In this document: one piece after another, positions 1 through 7,006 of the stretch
Layout of the letters: every line of letters starts with the position of its first letter
Position numbering within the stretch: the stretch's first letter is position 1
NCBI GenBank assembly: GCA_020442235.1
Contig: JAGRKQ010000140.1
Coordinates: 4,841 to 12,276, forward strand
Direction: 5' to 3'
Source: Hyphomicrobiaceae bacterium
GTDB taxonomy: Bacteria; Pseudomonadota; Alphaproteobacteria; Rhizobiales; MH13
DNA: 7,436 nt
The notes under the pieces: model-generated
Database searches by the model: none
What the model saw: only the letters and a program-made list of their open reading frames with translations
Told to the model about the DNA's origin: nothing
Program-made: the position numbers and the translations under genes

Positions 1-774
1 GCTCCGGCGGCGATCTGGTCGGACGACATCCACGGCATGCGTGCGGTCGATCTTGTCCGCCGTTCCGGGCGGCCGGTGATGAGCGTCGGCACCGAAGAGG
101 CGGCCGATCTGCATCTTTCTGTCCTCAAGGCCGATGCGGGCGGGCAGACGCTGGAACTGCTGCACAAGGGCGTTGCGCGGACGGTGCATCTGCCGCTGGT
201 CGGCTCGTTCCAGGCGTCCAATGCCGTGCTTGCGGCGGCGCTGTGCCATCTGGCCGGCGTTCCCCTCGAAACGGCGCTGGCGGCGCTGGAAACCCTCGGC
301 GGCGTGCCGGGCCGTCTGGAGCGGATTGGCGCAACGGCACGCGGCGGGGCGGTGTTTGTCGATTATGCCCACAAGCCCGAGGCGGTCGTGAACGTTCTGG
401 AAGCGCTCAGGCCCTTCACGCGGCGCCGGCTGTCCATCGTCATCGGCGCCGGCGGCGATCGCGATGCCGGCAAACGCCCGCTGATGGGCGAAGCGGCCCT
501 TCGTCTTGCCGACCGGGTGATCGTCACCGACGACAATCCGCGCAGCGAAGACCCGGCCGACATCCGCCGGCAGGTCCTCGCCGGTGCGCCGGGCGCGGAA
601 GAGATCGGTGACCGGCGGTTTGCCATCCAGAAGGCGGTTTTCGACCTTCAGGACGGGGATATTCTGGTCATCGCCGGCAAAGGGCACGAGACCGGACAGA
701 CCATCAACGGGGTCAAGCACCCCTTCGACGACCGCGAGGAAGCGCGCAAGGCCATCGCCGCCTGCCGCGCCTGA
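1..774 (+). CDS. murE: MurE, UDP-MurNAc-L-Ala-D-Glu:meso-DAP ligase (3' part; 5' end outside window)
   Basis: This cytoplasmic ATP-dependent amide ligase adds the third stem-peptide residue to UDP-MurNAc-L-Ala-D-Glu. The frame is open from base 1, so the gene begins upstream. About 257 residues remain, roughly half of a typical MurE of about 490. They cover the end of the central ATPase domain and the whole C-terminal ligase domain. The P-loop and carbamylated lysine must lie upstream of the window. Visible motifs, numbered from the first codon of the window, are GRLE (104-107), DYAHKPE (121-127), GAGGDRDAGKRP (149-160), DNPR (178-181) and GKGHE (226-230). In this family DNPR marks meso-diaminopimelate as substrate, whereas lysine-adding enzymes differ there. 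An internal ATG at base 37 is not the start, because conserved MurE-like sequence continues in frame before it. The stop is 12 bases before murF, and the murF ribosome binding site overlaps the stop codon, pointing to an operon. Confidence 0.97.
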   Translation, partial: APAAIWSDDIHGMRAVDLVRRSGRPVMSVGTEEAADLHLSVLKADAGGQTLELLHKGVARTVHLPLVGSFQASNAVLAAALCHLAGVPLETALAALETLGGVPGRLERIGATARGGAVFVDYAHKPEAVVNVLEALRPFTRRRLSIVIGAGGDRDAGKRPLMGEAALRLADRVIVTDDNPRSEDPADIRRQVLAGAPGAEEIGDRRFAIQKAVFDLQDGDILVIAGKGHETGQTINGVKHPFDDREEARKAIAACRA

Positions 775-779
775 AGGAG
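774..779 (+). promoter_or_regulatory. murF ribosome binding site
   Basis: AAGGAG lies 7 bases before the murF ATG at 787 and shares its first base with the murE stop codon. It is the strongest Shine-Dalgarno match in the window. It fixes the murF start and suggests that ribosomes ending murE help murF initiate. Confidence 0.8.
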
Positions 780-786
780 AGGCCGG

Positions 787-2211
787 ATGCCGACGCTCTG
801 GACGCCTGAGGAAATCGCCGAAGCCACCGGCGCGCCGCTGCCGCAAGGGGCCGGGCCGGTGCTGGGCGTCTCCATCGACAGCCGCACGCTGGAACCAGGC
901 GATCTCTTCGTGGCGATCCGCGGCGATACCCATGACGGCCATGCCCATGTCGCCGCGGCGCTGGAGGCCGGTGCCGCCGGAGCGCTGGTCGACCGTGCCG
1001 GGCTGGCAACGCTCGGAGCCGTTGCCGGGCCGCTTTATGTGGTTGAGGAAACGCTGGCGGGGCTGTGCGATCTGGCGCGGGCGGCGCGGGCGCGTTCGCA
1101 AGGCAAGATCGTTGCCGTCACCGGTTCGGTCGGCAAGACCGGCACCAAGGAAGCCCTCAGAACGGTGCTCTCCCATGCCGGCGAGACCCACGCCTCCGAC
1201 AAGTCCTACAACAATCACTGGGGCGTTCCCCTGTCGCTGGCGCGACTGCCGAAAAAGGCCGCGTTCGGCGTTTTCGAGATCGGCATGAACCATGCCGGCG
1301 AGATCACGCCGCTCGTTGCCCTGGTGCGTCCGCATGCGGCGATCGTGACGACGGTGCAGCCGGTGCATCTGGAATTCTTCGACGGGCTCGCAGGCATTGC
1401 CGAGGCCAAGGCCGAAATCTTTTCCGGGCTCGTCGAAGAGGGGGTCGCCGTCATCAATGGCGATATCGAGTTCGCCGGTCTTCTCGCCGAGCGCGCCCGT
1501 GCGGCAGGGGCCGGTCAGGTTCTCACCTTCGGGGAGGGGGCGAACAATGACGCCGTCCTGAAGCGGGTCGCGCTTCTGCCTGACTGCTCGACGGCGGAAG
1601 CGGTGATCGACGGCGTTGCCGTTGCCTTCAAGGTCGGGATGCCGGGCCGGCATGTCGTGCTCAATGCGCTGGCCGTGCTCACCACGGTCAAGGCGCTCGG
1701 GGTCGATCTTGCGCGCGCGGCGCTGGCGCTGGCGACCCTGACGGCGCCGGAGGGGCGGGGGCGGCGCATCGAGCTTGCCACCCATGGCGAGCCGATCCTG
1801 CTCATCGACGAAAGCTACAACGCCAATCCGGCCTCCATGCGCGCTGCGCTCGATGTTCTGGCGGCCGCACCGACCGGGCTGCGCGGCCGGCGCATCGCCG
1901 TTCTCGGCGACATGCTGGAACTTGGCGCTGAAAGCGCGGCCTTCCACGCCGGACTGGCCGAACCCATCAGCACGGCCGGTGTCGACCGGGCCTATCTTGC
2001 CGGCGAATCCATGCGCTTTCTCTGGCGCGCTTTGCCGGCGGCCATCCGGGGCGCCCATACCCTTCGATCTGCCGAACTCGTCGATGCGCTTCTTGGCGAA
2101 CTTGCGCCGGGAGACGTGGTCGTGGTCAAAGGCTCGGCAGGATCGCGCATGGGCCTCATCGTCGAGGCCCTTCGCGCCCGTTACGCCAAGCCTTCCGGCA
2201 GCCCCAACTGA
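787..2211 (+). CDS. murF: MurF, UDP-MurNAc-tripeptide:D-Ala-D-Ala ligase
   Basis: MurF completes the cytoplasmic precursor by joining D-Ala-D-Ala to UDP-MurNAc-L-Ala-D-Glu-meso-DAP with ATP. The 474-residue protein is slightly longer than E. coli MurF (about 452). The N-terminal substrate domain carries the segment DSRTLEPGDLFVAI (about 31-44). The central ATPase domain has the P-loop TGSVGKT (112-118), followed by GTKE, the SYNNHWGVP segment, EIGMNHAGEI, and K208 within EAKAEIF, the lysine expected to be carbamylated. The C-terminal domain has ESYNANP (342-348), LGDMLELG (373-380) and KGS (448-450). These signatures separate it from MurC, MurD and MurE. The ATG at 787 is supported by a good AAGGAG site and by the N-terminus lining up with family starts. 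It lies 12 bases after murE and 18 before mraY. The gene looks intact. A glycine follows GKT where E. coli has serine; I believe this is common in alphaproteobacteria. Confidence 0.98.
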   Translation: MPTLWTPEEIAEATGAPLPQGAGPVLGVSIDSRTLEPGDLFVAIRGDTHDGHAHVAAALEAGAAGALVDRAGLATLGAVAGPLYVVEETLAGLCDLARAARARSQGKIVAVTGSVGKTGTKEALRTVLSHAGETHASDKSYNNHWGVPLSLARLPKKAAFGVFEIGMNHAGEITPLVALVRPHAAIVTTVQPVHLEFFDGLAGIAEAKAEIFSGLVEEGVAVINGDIEFAGLLAERARAAGAGQVLTFGEGANNDAVLKRVALLPDCSTAEAVIDGVAVAFKVGMPGRHVVLNALAVLTTVKALGVDLARAALALATLTAPEGRGRRIELATHGEPILLIDESYNANPASMRAALDVLAAAPTGLRGRRIAVLGDMLELGAESAAFHAGLAEPISTAGVDRAYLAGESMRFLWRALPAAIRGAHTLRSAELVDALLGELAPGDVVVVKGSAGSRMGLIVEALRARYAKPSGSPN

Positions 2212-2229
2212 GCGAGCCGACCGTTCAAA

Positions 2230-3315
2230 ATGCTTTACTGGCTATCCACCTTCGCCGAGGCGATCCCGATCCTCAACGTCTTCCGCTACATCACCTTCCG
2301 CACCGGCGGCGCGGTGATGACGGCGATGCTGATCCTCTTCCTCTTCGGCCCGGCGATGATCCGCTCGCTGCGCGTGCGTCAGGGCAAGGGCCAGCCGATC
2401 CGCGAGGACGGGCCGCAGGGCCATCTTTTGACCAAGAAGGGCACGCCCACCATGGGCGGGCTGATGATCCTCACCAGCCTTGCGATCTCGACGCTGCTCT
2501 GGGCCGACCTCAGCAATCCGCATGTGTGGATCGTGCTCGGGGTGACCGTCGGCTTCGGCATGATCGGCTTTTACGATGACTTCCTGAAGGTGACGAAGCA
2601 GTCGCACAAGGGCTTTTCCGGCCGGGCGCGGCTGAGCGTCGAAGCGCTGATTTCCGGTGTTGCCGTCTTTGCGCTGACGCAGGTGACCGCCGGCGATCTC
2701 GGTTCGGCGCTGACCTTCCCCTTCTTCAAGGATTTCGTCCTCAATCTGGGGCTGTTCTTCATCCCCTTCGGCATCATCGTCATTGTCGGGGCCGGCAATG
2801 CGGTCAATCTCACCGACGGGCTCGACGGCCTTGCCATCGTTCCGGTGATGATCGCGGCGGCGACCTTCGGGGCGATCGCCTATCTCGCCGGCAATGCGGT
2901 CTTTGCCAATTATCTCCAGATTCACGGCACGCCGGGCACGGGCGAGCTTCTGGTGCTGTGCGGTTCGCTCGTCGGTGCTGCGCTCGGCTTCTTGTGGTTC
3001 AACGCGCCGCCGGCGCAGATCTTCATGGGCGACACCGGATCCCTGGCGCTTGGCGGACTTCTCGGCACCGTCGCGGTCGCCACCAAGCACGAGATCGTGC
3101 TGGCCATCGTCGGCGGACTGTTCGTGCTCGAAGCGGCTTCGGTGATCATTCAGGTGACCTCCTACAAGCTGACCGGCAAGCGCGTCTTCCGCATGGCGCC
3201 GATCCATCACCATTTCGAGCAGCTCGGCTGGACCGAGCCGCAGGTGGTCATCCGCTTCTGGATCATTTCCATCGTGCTTGCCCTCATCGGGCTGGCGACC
3301 CTGAAGCTGCGCTGA
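2230..3315 (+). CDS. mraY: MraY, phospho-MurNAc-pentapeptide transferase (lipid I synthase)
   Basis: This integral inner-membrane enzyme transfers phospho-MurNAc-pentapeptide from UDP to undecaprenyl phosphate, making lipid I. At 361 residues it matches the family length (E. coli 360). About ten hydrophobic segments are visible, for example around 26-44, 97-114, 177-188, 241-257 and 341-358. Conserved cytoplasmic-face motifs occur in order: KKGTPTMGG (69-77), FYDDFLKV (114-121, with the Mg-binding region D116/D117), [13 protein letters not shown] (190-202), [12 protein letters not shown] (265-276, with D268 equivalent to the essential D267 of E. coli) and APIHHHFE (323-330). The start at 2230 gives the typical MraY N-terminus, a short amphipathic segment before the first membrane helix. 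No convincing Shine-Dalgarno sequence lies in the 18 bases after murF, so initiation may depend on coupling or a weak site. murD begins only 3 bases after the stop. Confidence 0.98.
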   Translation: MLYWLSTFAEAIPILNVFRYITFRTGGAVMTAMLILFLFGPAMIRSLRVRQGKGQPIREDGPQGHLLTKKGTPTMGGLMILTSLAISTLLWADLSNPHVWIVLGVTVGFGMIGFYDDFLKVTKQSHKGFSGRARLSVEALISGVAVFALTQVTAGDLGSALTFPFFKDFVLNLGLFFIPFGIIVIVGAGNAVNLTDGLDGLAIVPVMIAAATFGAIAYLAGNAVFANYLQIHGTPGTGELLVLCGSLVGAALGFLWFNAPPAQIFMGDTGSLALGGLLGTVAVATKHEIVLAIVGGLFVLEAASVIIQVTSYKLTGKRVFRMAPIHHHFEQLGWTEPQVVIRFWIISIVLALIGLATLKLR

Positions 3316-3318
3316 GCC

Positions 3319-4719
3319 ATGACCCCGGTCACGACCTTTTCCGGTAAGTCGCTGGCGCTGTTCGGCCTTGGCGGCTCGGGGCGGGCGACGGCGCGTGCGC
3401 TCGTGGCGGGCGGCGCAGATCTCGTCGTCTTCGATGACAAGGCCGAGAGCGTCGAGGCCGCGCGTGCGGAAGGCTTGGATGCGCGCGATCTCAGAACGCT
3501 CGACTGGTCCGGCATCGACGCGCTGATCCTGTCGCCGGGCGTGCCGCTCACCCATCCCGAACCGCACTGGTCGGTGATACTGGCGCAGGCCGCCGGCGCT
3601 CCGGTGATCGGCGATGTGGAGCTTTTCGTGCGCGAGCGGCGGGCGCTTGCGCCCGGCTCACCCTTCGTCGCCATCACCGGCACCAACGGCAAGTCGACCA
3701 CGACGGCGCTGATCGCCCACATTCTCAAGACCGCGGGACGGGACGTTCAACTGGGCGGCAATATCGGCACGCCGGTTCTGGCGCTCGAGCCGCCGGCAGA
3801 GAACCGTGTGCATGTCGTGGAGTGCTCCTCCTACCAGATCGATCTGGCGCCGACGCTCGATCCTTCGGTCGGGCTGCTCCTGAACCTTGCCATCGACCAC
3901 ATCGACCGGCACGGCAGCTTTGAACATTACGGCGCGGTGAAGGAGCGGCTTGTCGCCGCATCGGATCATGCGGTGATCGGAGTGGACGATGCGGCCAGCA
4001 CAGCGGTGCTGTCGCGCCGGCGCCTTTCCGGCAAGCCGGCGAGCGCCATTTCGCATCATCTTCCCGCTGCGAAGGATGCGCCTTCGGACGGCGTCTTCGC
4101 CGATGGCACGCTGATCGTCGTCCTCAAGGACGGAGCGGCGCGGGTGGTGGCCGATCTTGCCGGTCACAAGGCCCTGCGCGGTGCGCACAACATGCAGAAC
4201 GCATCGGCCGCCGTTGCCGCCTGCCTGGCGCTTGGGCTTGAAGATCGCGCAATTGCCGCAGGCCTTGCCAGCTTTCCCGGCCTTGCCCACCGCATGGAGC
4301 CTCTCGGCAGCATCGGAAACGTTCTTTTCGTCAATGATTCCAAGGCGACCAATGCCGACGCGGCGGCGCGGGCGCTCGACAGCTATGAACGCATCTACTG
4401 GATCGCCGGCGGACGGGCCAAAAGCGATGGAATCGATCCGCTTAACGGATTTTTTTCCAAGATCGTCAAAGCCTATCTGATCGGAGAGGCGATGGAGCGC
4501 TTCGCCGGGACGCTGCAAGGCAAGGTGGAGACCGTGATGGCGGGCGATCTTGCGAGCGCGACCCGTCTGGCGCTTGCCGATGCCCTTTGCGATGCGGGAC
4601 GCGATCCGGTGGTGCTTCTGTCGCCGGCCTGTGCGTCCTGGGACCAGTTTGCCAGTTTCGAGGCGCGGGGGGAGGCCTTCCGGCGCCTCGTCGACGAGGC
4701 AAGACGCGCCGGAGAGTGA
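3319..4719 (+). CDS. murD: MurD, UDP-MurNAc-L-Ala:D-glutamate ligase
   Basis: MurD adds D-glutamate to UDP-MurNAc-L-Ala in the cytoplasm, the second amino-acid step of precursor synthesis. The protein has 466 residues (E. coli 438). An N-terminal Rossmann-like UDP-binding domain begins with ALFGLGGSGRA and contains LSPGVPLTHPE. The central ATPase domain has the P-loop TGTNGKST (120-127), the GGNIGTP segment, ECSSYQ, the DHIDRHG motif, and K208, which aligns with the carbamylated K198 of E. coli. The C-terminal domain has HRMEPLG, NDSKATN (339-345) and SPACASWDQF (435-444). In the last motif tryptophan stands where E. coli has leucine. The ATG at 3319 is 3 bases after mraY, and no strong ribosome binding site precedes it, so translational coupling to mraY is likely. 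The last codons contain the GGAGAG element that probably serves ftsW. A run of seven T at 4450-4456 encodes Phe-Phe and leaves the frame intact. Confidence 0.98.
   Translation: MTPVTTFSGKSLALFGLGGSGRATARALVAGGADLVVFDDKAESVEAARAEGLDARDLRTLDWSGIDALILSPGVPLTHPEPHWSVILAQAAGAPVIGDVELFVRERRALAPGSPFVAITGTNGKSTTTALIAHILKTAGRDVQLGGNIGTPVLALEPPAENRVHVVECSSYQIDLAPTLDPSVGLLLNLAIDHIDRHGSFEHYGAVKERLVAASDHAVIGVDDAASTAVLSRRRLSGKPASAISHHLPAAKDAPSDGVFADGTLIVVLKDGAARVVADLAGHKALRGAHNMQNASAAVAACLALGLEDRAIAAGLASFPGLAHRMEPLGSIGNVLFVNDSKATNADAAARALDSYERIYWIAGGRAKSDGIDPLNGFFSKIVKAYLIGEAMERFAGTLQGKVETVMAGDLASATRLALADALCDAGRDPVVLLSPACASWDQFASFEARGEAFRRLVDEARRAGE
4711..4716 (+). promoter_or_regulatory. ftsW ribosome binding site, inside the murD 3' end
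   Basis: GGAGAG lies in the last murD codons. The GGAG core ends 12 bases before the ATG at 4727 and 9 bases before an adjacent in-frame GTG at 4724. The same core sits 7 to 8 bases from the start in murF, murG and murC, so this site does not clearly choose between the two codons. It does argue against the much earlier ATG at 4550. Confidence 0.6.
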
Positions 4720-4726
4720 CATCGTG

Positions 4727-5884
4727 ATGCTCAGCCGTACGCAACGGACACCGCTCGCCGAATGGTGGTGGACGGTGGACCGCATGCTGATCTTCTTCAT
4801 CGGCGCGCTCATCGTCATCGGTGTCATGCTGTCGCTGGCGGCCAGCCCGCCGGTGGCGCGCACGCTGCGCATGGCGAATGAATTCGCCTTCGTGCAGAAG
4901 CATTTCATCTTCCTCGGCCTGGCGATCCCGCTGATGCTCGGCGTTTCGATGCTGTCCGACGTCTGGCTGCGGCGCGTGGCGCTAGGCGTCTTTCTCGTTG
5001 GCCTTGTCGGCGTGGCGGCTACGCTCGTCGTCGGTGCGGAGGTCAAGGGCTCGACACGCTGGCTCGATCTCGGGCCGGTGAACATCCAGCCCTCGGAAGT
5101 GCTCAAACCCGGCTTCTTCGTCGTCACGGCCTTTCTTCTTGCCGAGGCGGGCAAGAACCCCGAACTCAGGCTGACGCTGATCAGCGTGGCGCTTTACGGG
5201 CTCGTCGCCCTGCTTCTGGTGCTTCAGCCCGACATCGGCCAGACGATGCTCATCACCGCCGTCTGGGGGGCGATGCTCTTCATCGGCGGCCTGCCGCTGG
5301 CCTGGGCCATCGGTGCCGGTCTTGCCGGCATCGGCGGTCTTGCCGGGGCCTATTTCTTCGTGCCGCATGTCACCGGACGCATCGACCGTTTTCTCGATCC
5401 GTCCACCGGCGACACCCACCAGACCGACCGGGCGATCGATTCCTTCCTTGCCGGGGGCTGGTTCGGACGCGGGCCGGGCGAGGGGATCGTCAAGGATCAC
5501 CTGCCCGACAGCCACACCGATTACGTCTTTGCGGTTGCGGCGGAAGAATTCGGCATCATCCTATGCCTTGCGATTGCCCTGATCTTCGCGCTACTCGTCC
5601 TGCGCGGTCTGATGCACGCCTTGAACGAGGAAGACCCCTTCCGCCGGCTGGCGCTGGCGGGGCTCGTCCTTTCCCTCGGCGCGCAGGCCGGAATCAACAT
5701 GGGGGTGAACCTCGACCTTCTGCCGGCCAAGGGCATGACGCTGCCGTTCATTTCATATGGCGGTTCGTCGCTCCTGTCGGTATCGCTGACGGCGGGCATG
5801 CTGCTCGGTCTGTCGCGACGGCGGGCCCGGCGCTCGCGGTTCAGGGTCGAGAGCCCGGGTCTTGCAAGGGCAAGGCTGGCCTGA
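4727..5884 (+). CDS. ftsW: FtsW, SEDS-family septal peptidoglycan glycosyltransferase
   Basis: FtsW is the SEDS polymerase that works with its class B penicillin-binding protein partner (FtsI) to polymerise lipid II at the septum. An earlier proposal that it flips lipid II is now less favoured. The 385-residue product has a short cytoplasmic N-terminus containing EWWWTVDR and about ten membrane segments (near 20-38, 58-78, 84-103, 127-141, 150-167, 172-188, 192-212, 268-294, 306-326 and 348-363). Conserved SEDS motifs are KGSTRWLDLG (107-116), QPSE (121-124), QPDIGQ (167-172), HTDYVFAVAAEE (263-274) and KGMTLPFISYGGSS (335-348). D265 in HTD corresponds to the catalytic aspartate of RodA/FtsW. 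FtsW is preferred over RodA because of its place between murD and murG and the KGMTLPFISYGG form. The frame stays open back to an ATG at 4550, but that would overlap murD by 170 bases with an arginine-rich extension. ATG 4727, or GTG 4724 just before it, is preferred. The C-terminal tail is basic. Confidence 0.96.
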   Translation: MLSRTQRTPLAEWWWTVDRMLIFFIGALIVIGVMLSLAASPPVARTLRMANEFAFVQKHFIFLGLAIPLMLGVSMLSDVWLRRVALGVFLVGLVGVAATLVVGAEVKGSTRWLDLGPVNIQPSEVLKPGFFVVTAFLLAEAGKNPELRLTLISVALYGLVALLLVLQPDIGQTMLITAVWGAMLFIGGLPLAWAIGAGLAGIGGLAGAYFFVPHVTGRIDRFLDPSTGDTHQTDRAIDSFLAGGWFGRGPGEGIVKDHLPDSHTDYVFAVAAEEFGIILCLAIALIFALLVLRGLMHALNEEDPFRRLALAGLVLSLGAQAGINMGVNLDLLPAKGMTLPFISYGGSSLLSVSLTAGMLLGLSRRRARRSRFRVESPGLARARLA

Positions 5885-5887
5885 GGA
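5883..5887 (+). promoter_or_regulatory. murG ribosome binding site
   Basis: GAGGA overlaps the last two bases of the ftsW stop codon and ends 6 bases before the murG ATG at 5894. It supports that start and suggests coupling with ftsW termination. Confidence 0.7.
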
Positions 5888-5893
5888 ACGGGC

Positions 5894-7006
5894 ATGGCAG
5901 TTTTTCTCGTTGCCGCCGGGGGGACCGGCGGTCACCTCTTTCCCGCCGAGGCGCTGGCCCAGGAGCTGGAAGCGCGCGGCCATGAGGTGCAGCTCGTCAC
6001 CGACGAGCGCGCGCGGCGCTTCGGCGGCGCCTTTGCCAGCGACGACGTGCATGTGGTCGCCTCGGCAACGCTCTCCTCGCGCAATCCCCTGGCGCTGATG
6101 CGGCTGGCGATCACGCTCGTGCGGGGCTTCCTGCAATCGCGAAAGCTGCTGAAGGCCCTGAAGCCGGCGGCCGTCATCGGCTTTGGCGGGTATCCGACCC
6201 TGCCGCCCCTGATGGCGGCGCAGATCGGCGGCGTGCCGACCATCGTGCATGAGGCCAACGCGGTTCTGGGGCGGGCCAACAGGCGGCTTTCCCGGCGCGC
6301 GCGCGCCGTTGCCGTGACCTTTGCCGAAACGGCCGGCGAAGAGGGGCTTTCGCAAAAGGCCGTGGTCACCGGGAACCCGGTCCGCCGCGCAGTGCTCGAC
6401 GAGGCCGAGAAGGGCTATGAGGCGCCGGCACCGGGCCAGCCTTTCGATCTTCTTGTTTTCGGCGGCAGCCAGGGCGCGCGGATCTTCGCCGATCTCGTGC
6501 CGGCGGCGGTCGGCCAGATGGCGGCCGCGGAGCGCGGGCGTCTTCGCATCGTGCAGCAGTGCCGGCCGGAGGATCTGGCGCGGGTGCGCGAGACCTATGA
6601 TCATCTTGGCGTGCCGGCCGAACTTGGGTCCTTCTTCGTCGATCTTCCCGAGCGCATCGCCGGGGCTGATCTGGTGATCGCCCGGTCCGGCGCCAGCACG
6701 GTGGCCGAAATCGCCGTCATCGGGCGCGCGGCGATCCTCATTCCCTTCCCGCATGCCCTCGACAACGACCAGAAGGCCAATGCCGCAGCGCTTGCCAGCG
6801 AAGGTGCGGCGGTGCTTGCCGAACAGCGCACGACCGGGCCGGTGCGGCTCGCGCAGCTTATCGAAGAGCGCATGACCGATCCGGCCGGCCTTGCGGCCAT
6901 GGCCGAGGCCGCGCGCCATGCCGGCGTGCCCGATGCGGTGGCGCGGCTTGCCGACCTTGCCGAGGGCATCGGCGGCGTATCAGACTTGACGGAGAACGAG
7001 GCATGA
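5894..7006 (+). CDS. murG: MurG, lipid II synthase (GlcNAc transferase)
   Basis: MurG is a peripheral inner-membrane GT28 glycosyltransferase that moves GlcNAc from UDP-GlcNAc onto lipid I, making lipid II on the cytoplasmic face. The 370-residue product has the GT-B two-domain layout. In the N-terminal acceptor domain are the glycine-rich loop GGTGGH (9-14), FGGYP (97-101) and HEAN (119-122) followed by AVLGRAN. The stretch around 65-80, rich in Leu, Ile and basic residues, fits the membrane-contact patch known in the family. In the C-terminal donor domain are GGSQGAR (190-196), RSGASTVAE (264-272, where E272 matches the UDP-GlcNAc ribose-binding glutamate) and the PHALDNDQ segment. The start is supported by a GAGGA site and by the family N-terminus beginning just before the glycine loop. 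It starts 9 bases after ftsW, and its stop codon overlaps the murC start. Its neighbours supply lipid I (MraY) and use lipid II (FtsW). Confidence 0.98.
   Translation: MAVFLVAAGGTGGHLFPAEALAQELEARGHEVQLVTDERARRFGGAFASDDVHVVASATLSSRNPLALMRLAITLVRGFLQSRKLLKALKPAAVIGFGGYPTLPPLMAAQIGGVPTIVHEANAVLGRANRRLSRRARAVAVTFAETAGEEGLSQKAVVTGNPVRRAVLDEAEKGYEAPAPGQPFDLLVFGGSQGARIFADLVPAAVGQMAAAERGRLRIVQQCRPEDLARVRETYDHLGVPAELGSFFVDLPERIAGADLVIARSGASTVAEIAVIGRAAILIPFPHALDNDQKANAAALASEGAAVLAEQRTTGPVRLAQLIEERMTDPAGLAAMAEAARHAGVPDAVARLADLAEGIGGVSDLTENEA
6293..6308. repeat. 16-bp perfect palindrome of mostly alternating C and G inside murG
   Basis: The two 8-base halves, CGGCGCGC and GCGCGCCG, are exact reverse complements with no spacer. 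The site lies within murG codons for an Arg-Arg-Ala-Arg-Ala stretch. It is most simply explained by GC-rich arginine and alanine codons. I infer no function. Confidence 0.4.
6991..6995 (+). promoter_or_regulatory. murC ribosome binding site, inside the murG 3' end
   Basis: GGAGA lies in the last codons of murG and ends 7 bases before the murC ATG at 7003. Together with the ATGA overlap it fixes the murC start. Confidence 0.75.

Noticed and set aside
584..1288. Plus-strand open frame across the murE-murF junction (about 234 codons)
   Set aside because: Out of frame with both genes. Its translation is Arg/Pro/Ser-rich with no motif and it has no ribosome binding site.
2242..3567. Long open frame on the minus strand opposite mraY and the start of murD (about 441 codons)
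   Set aside because: It lies opposite two clear essential genes. The product is rich in Arg, Asp, Glu, Gly and His with no recognisable domain, as expected when a GC-rich gene with G/C third positions is read antisense.
4336..4340. GANTC sites (CcrM-type methylation motif of Alphaproteobacteria), here and at 4430-4434, with others scattered
   Set aside because: They fall inside coding sequence, not upstream of any gene, and show no clustering that would suggest cell-cycle control.
4550..4726. N-terminal extension of ftsW from ATG 4550
   Set aside because: It would overlap murD by 170 bases, is arginine-rich, and lacks FtsW-like sequence. The FtsW family N-terminus fits 4727, and the ribosome binding site at 4711-4716 supports a start at 4724 or 4727.
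3658..5154. Long open frame on the minus strand opposite murD and ftsW (about 498 codons)
   Set aside because: Same antisense codon-bias effect. It spans the murD-ftsW junction and its translation has no family motif.
5753..6919. Long open frame on the minus strand opposite the ftsW end and murG (about 388 codons)
   Set aside because: Low-complexity, charged translation with no motif, fully opposite murG and explained by GC-rich codon bias.
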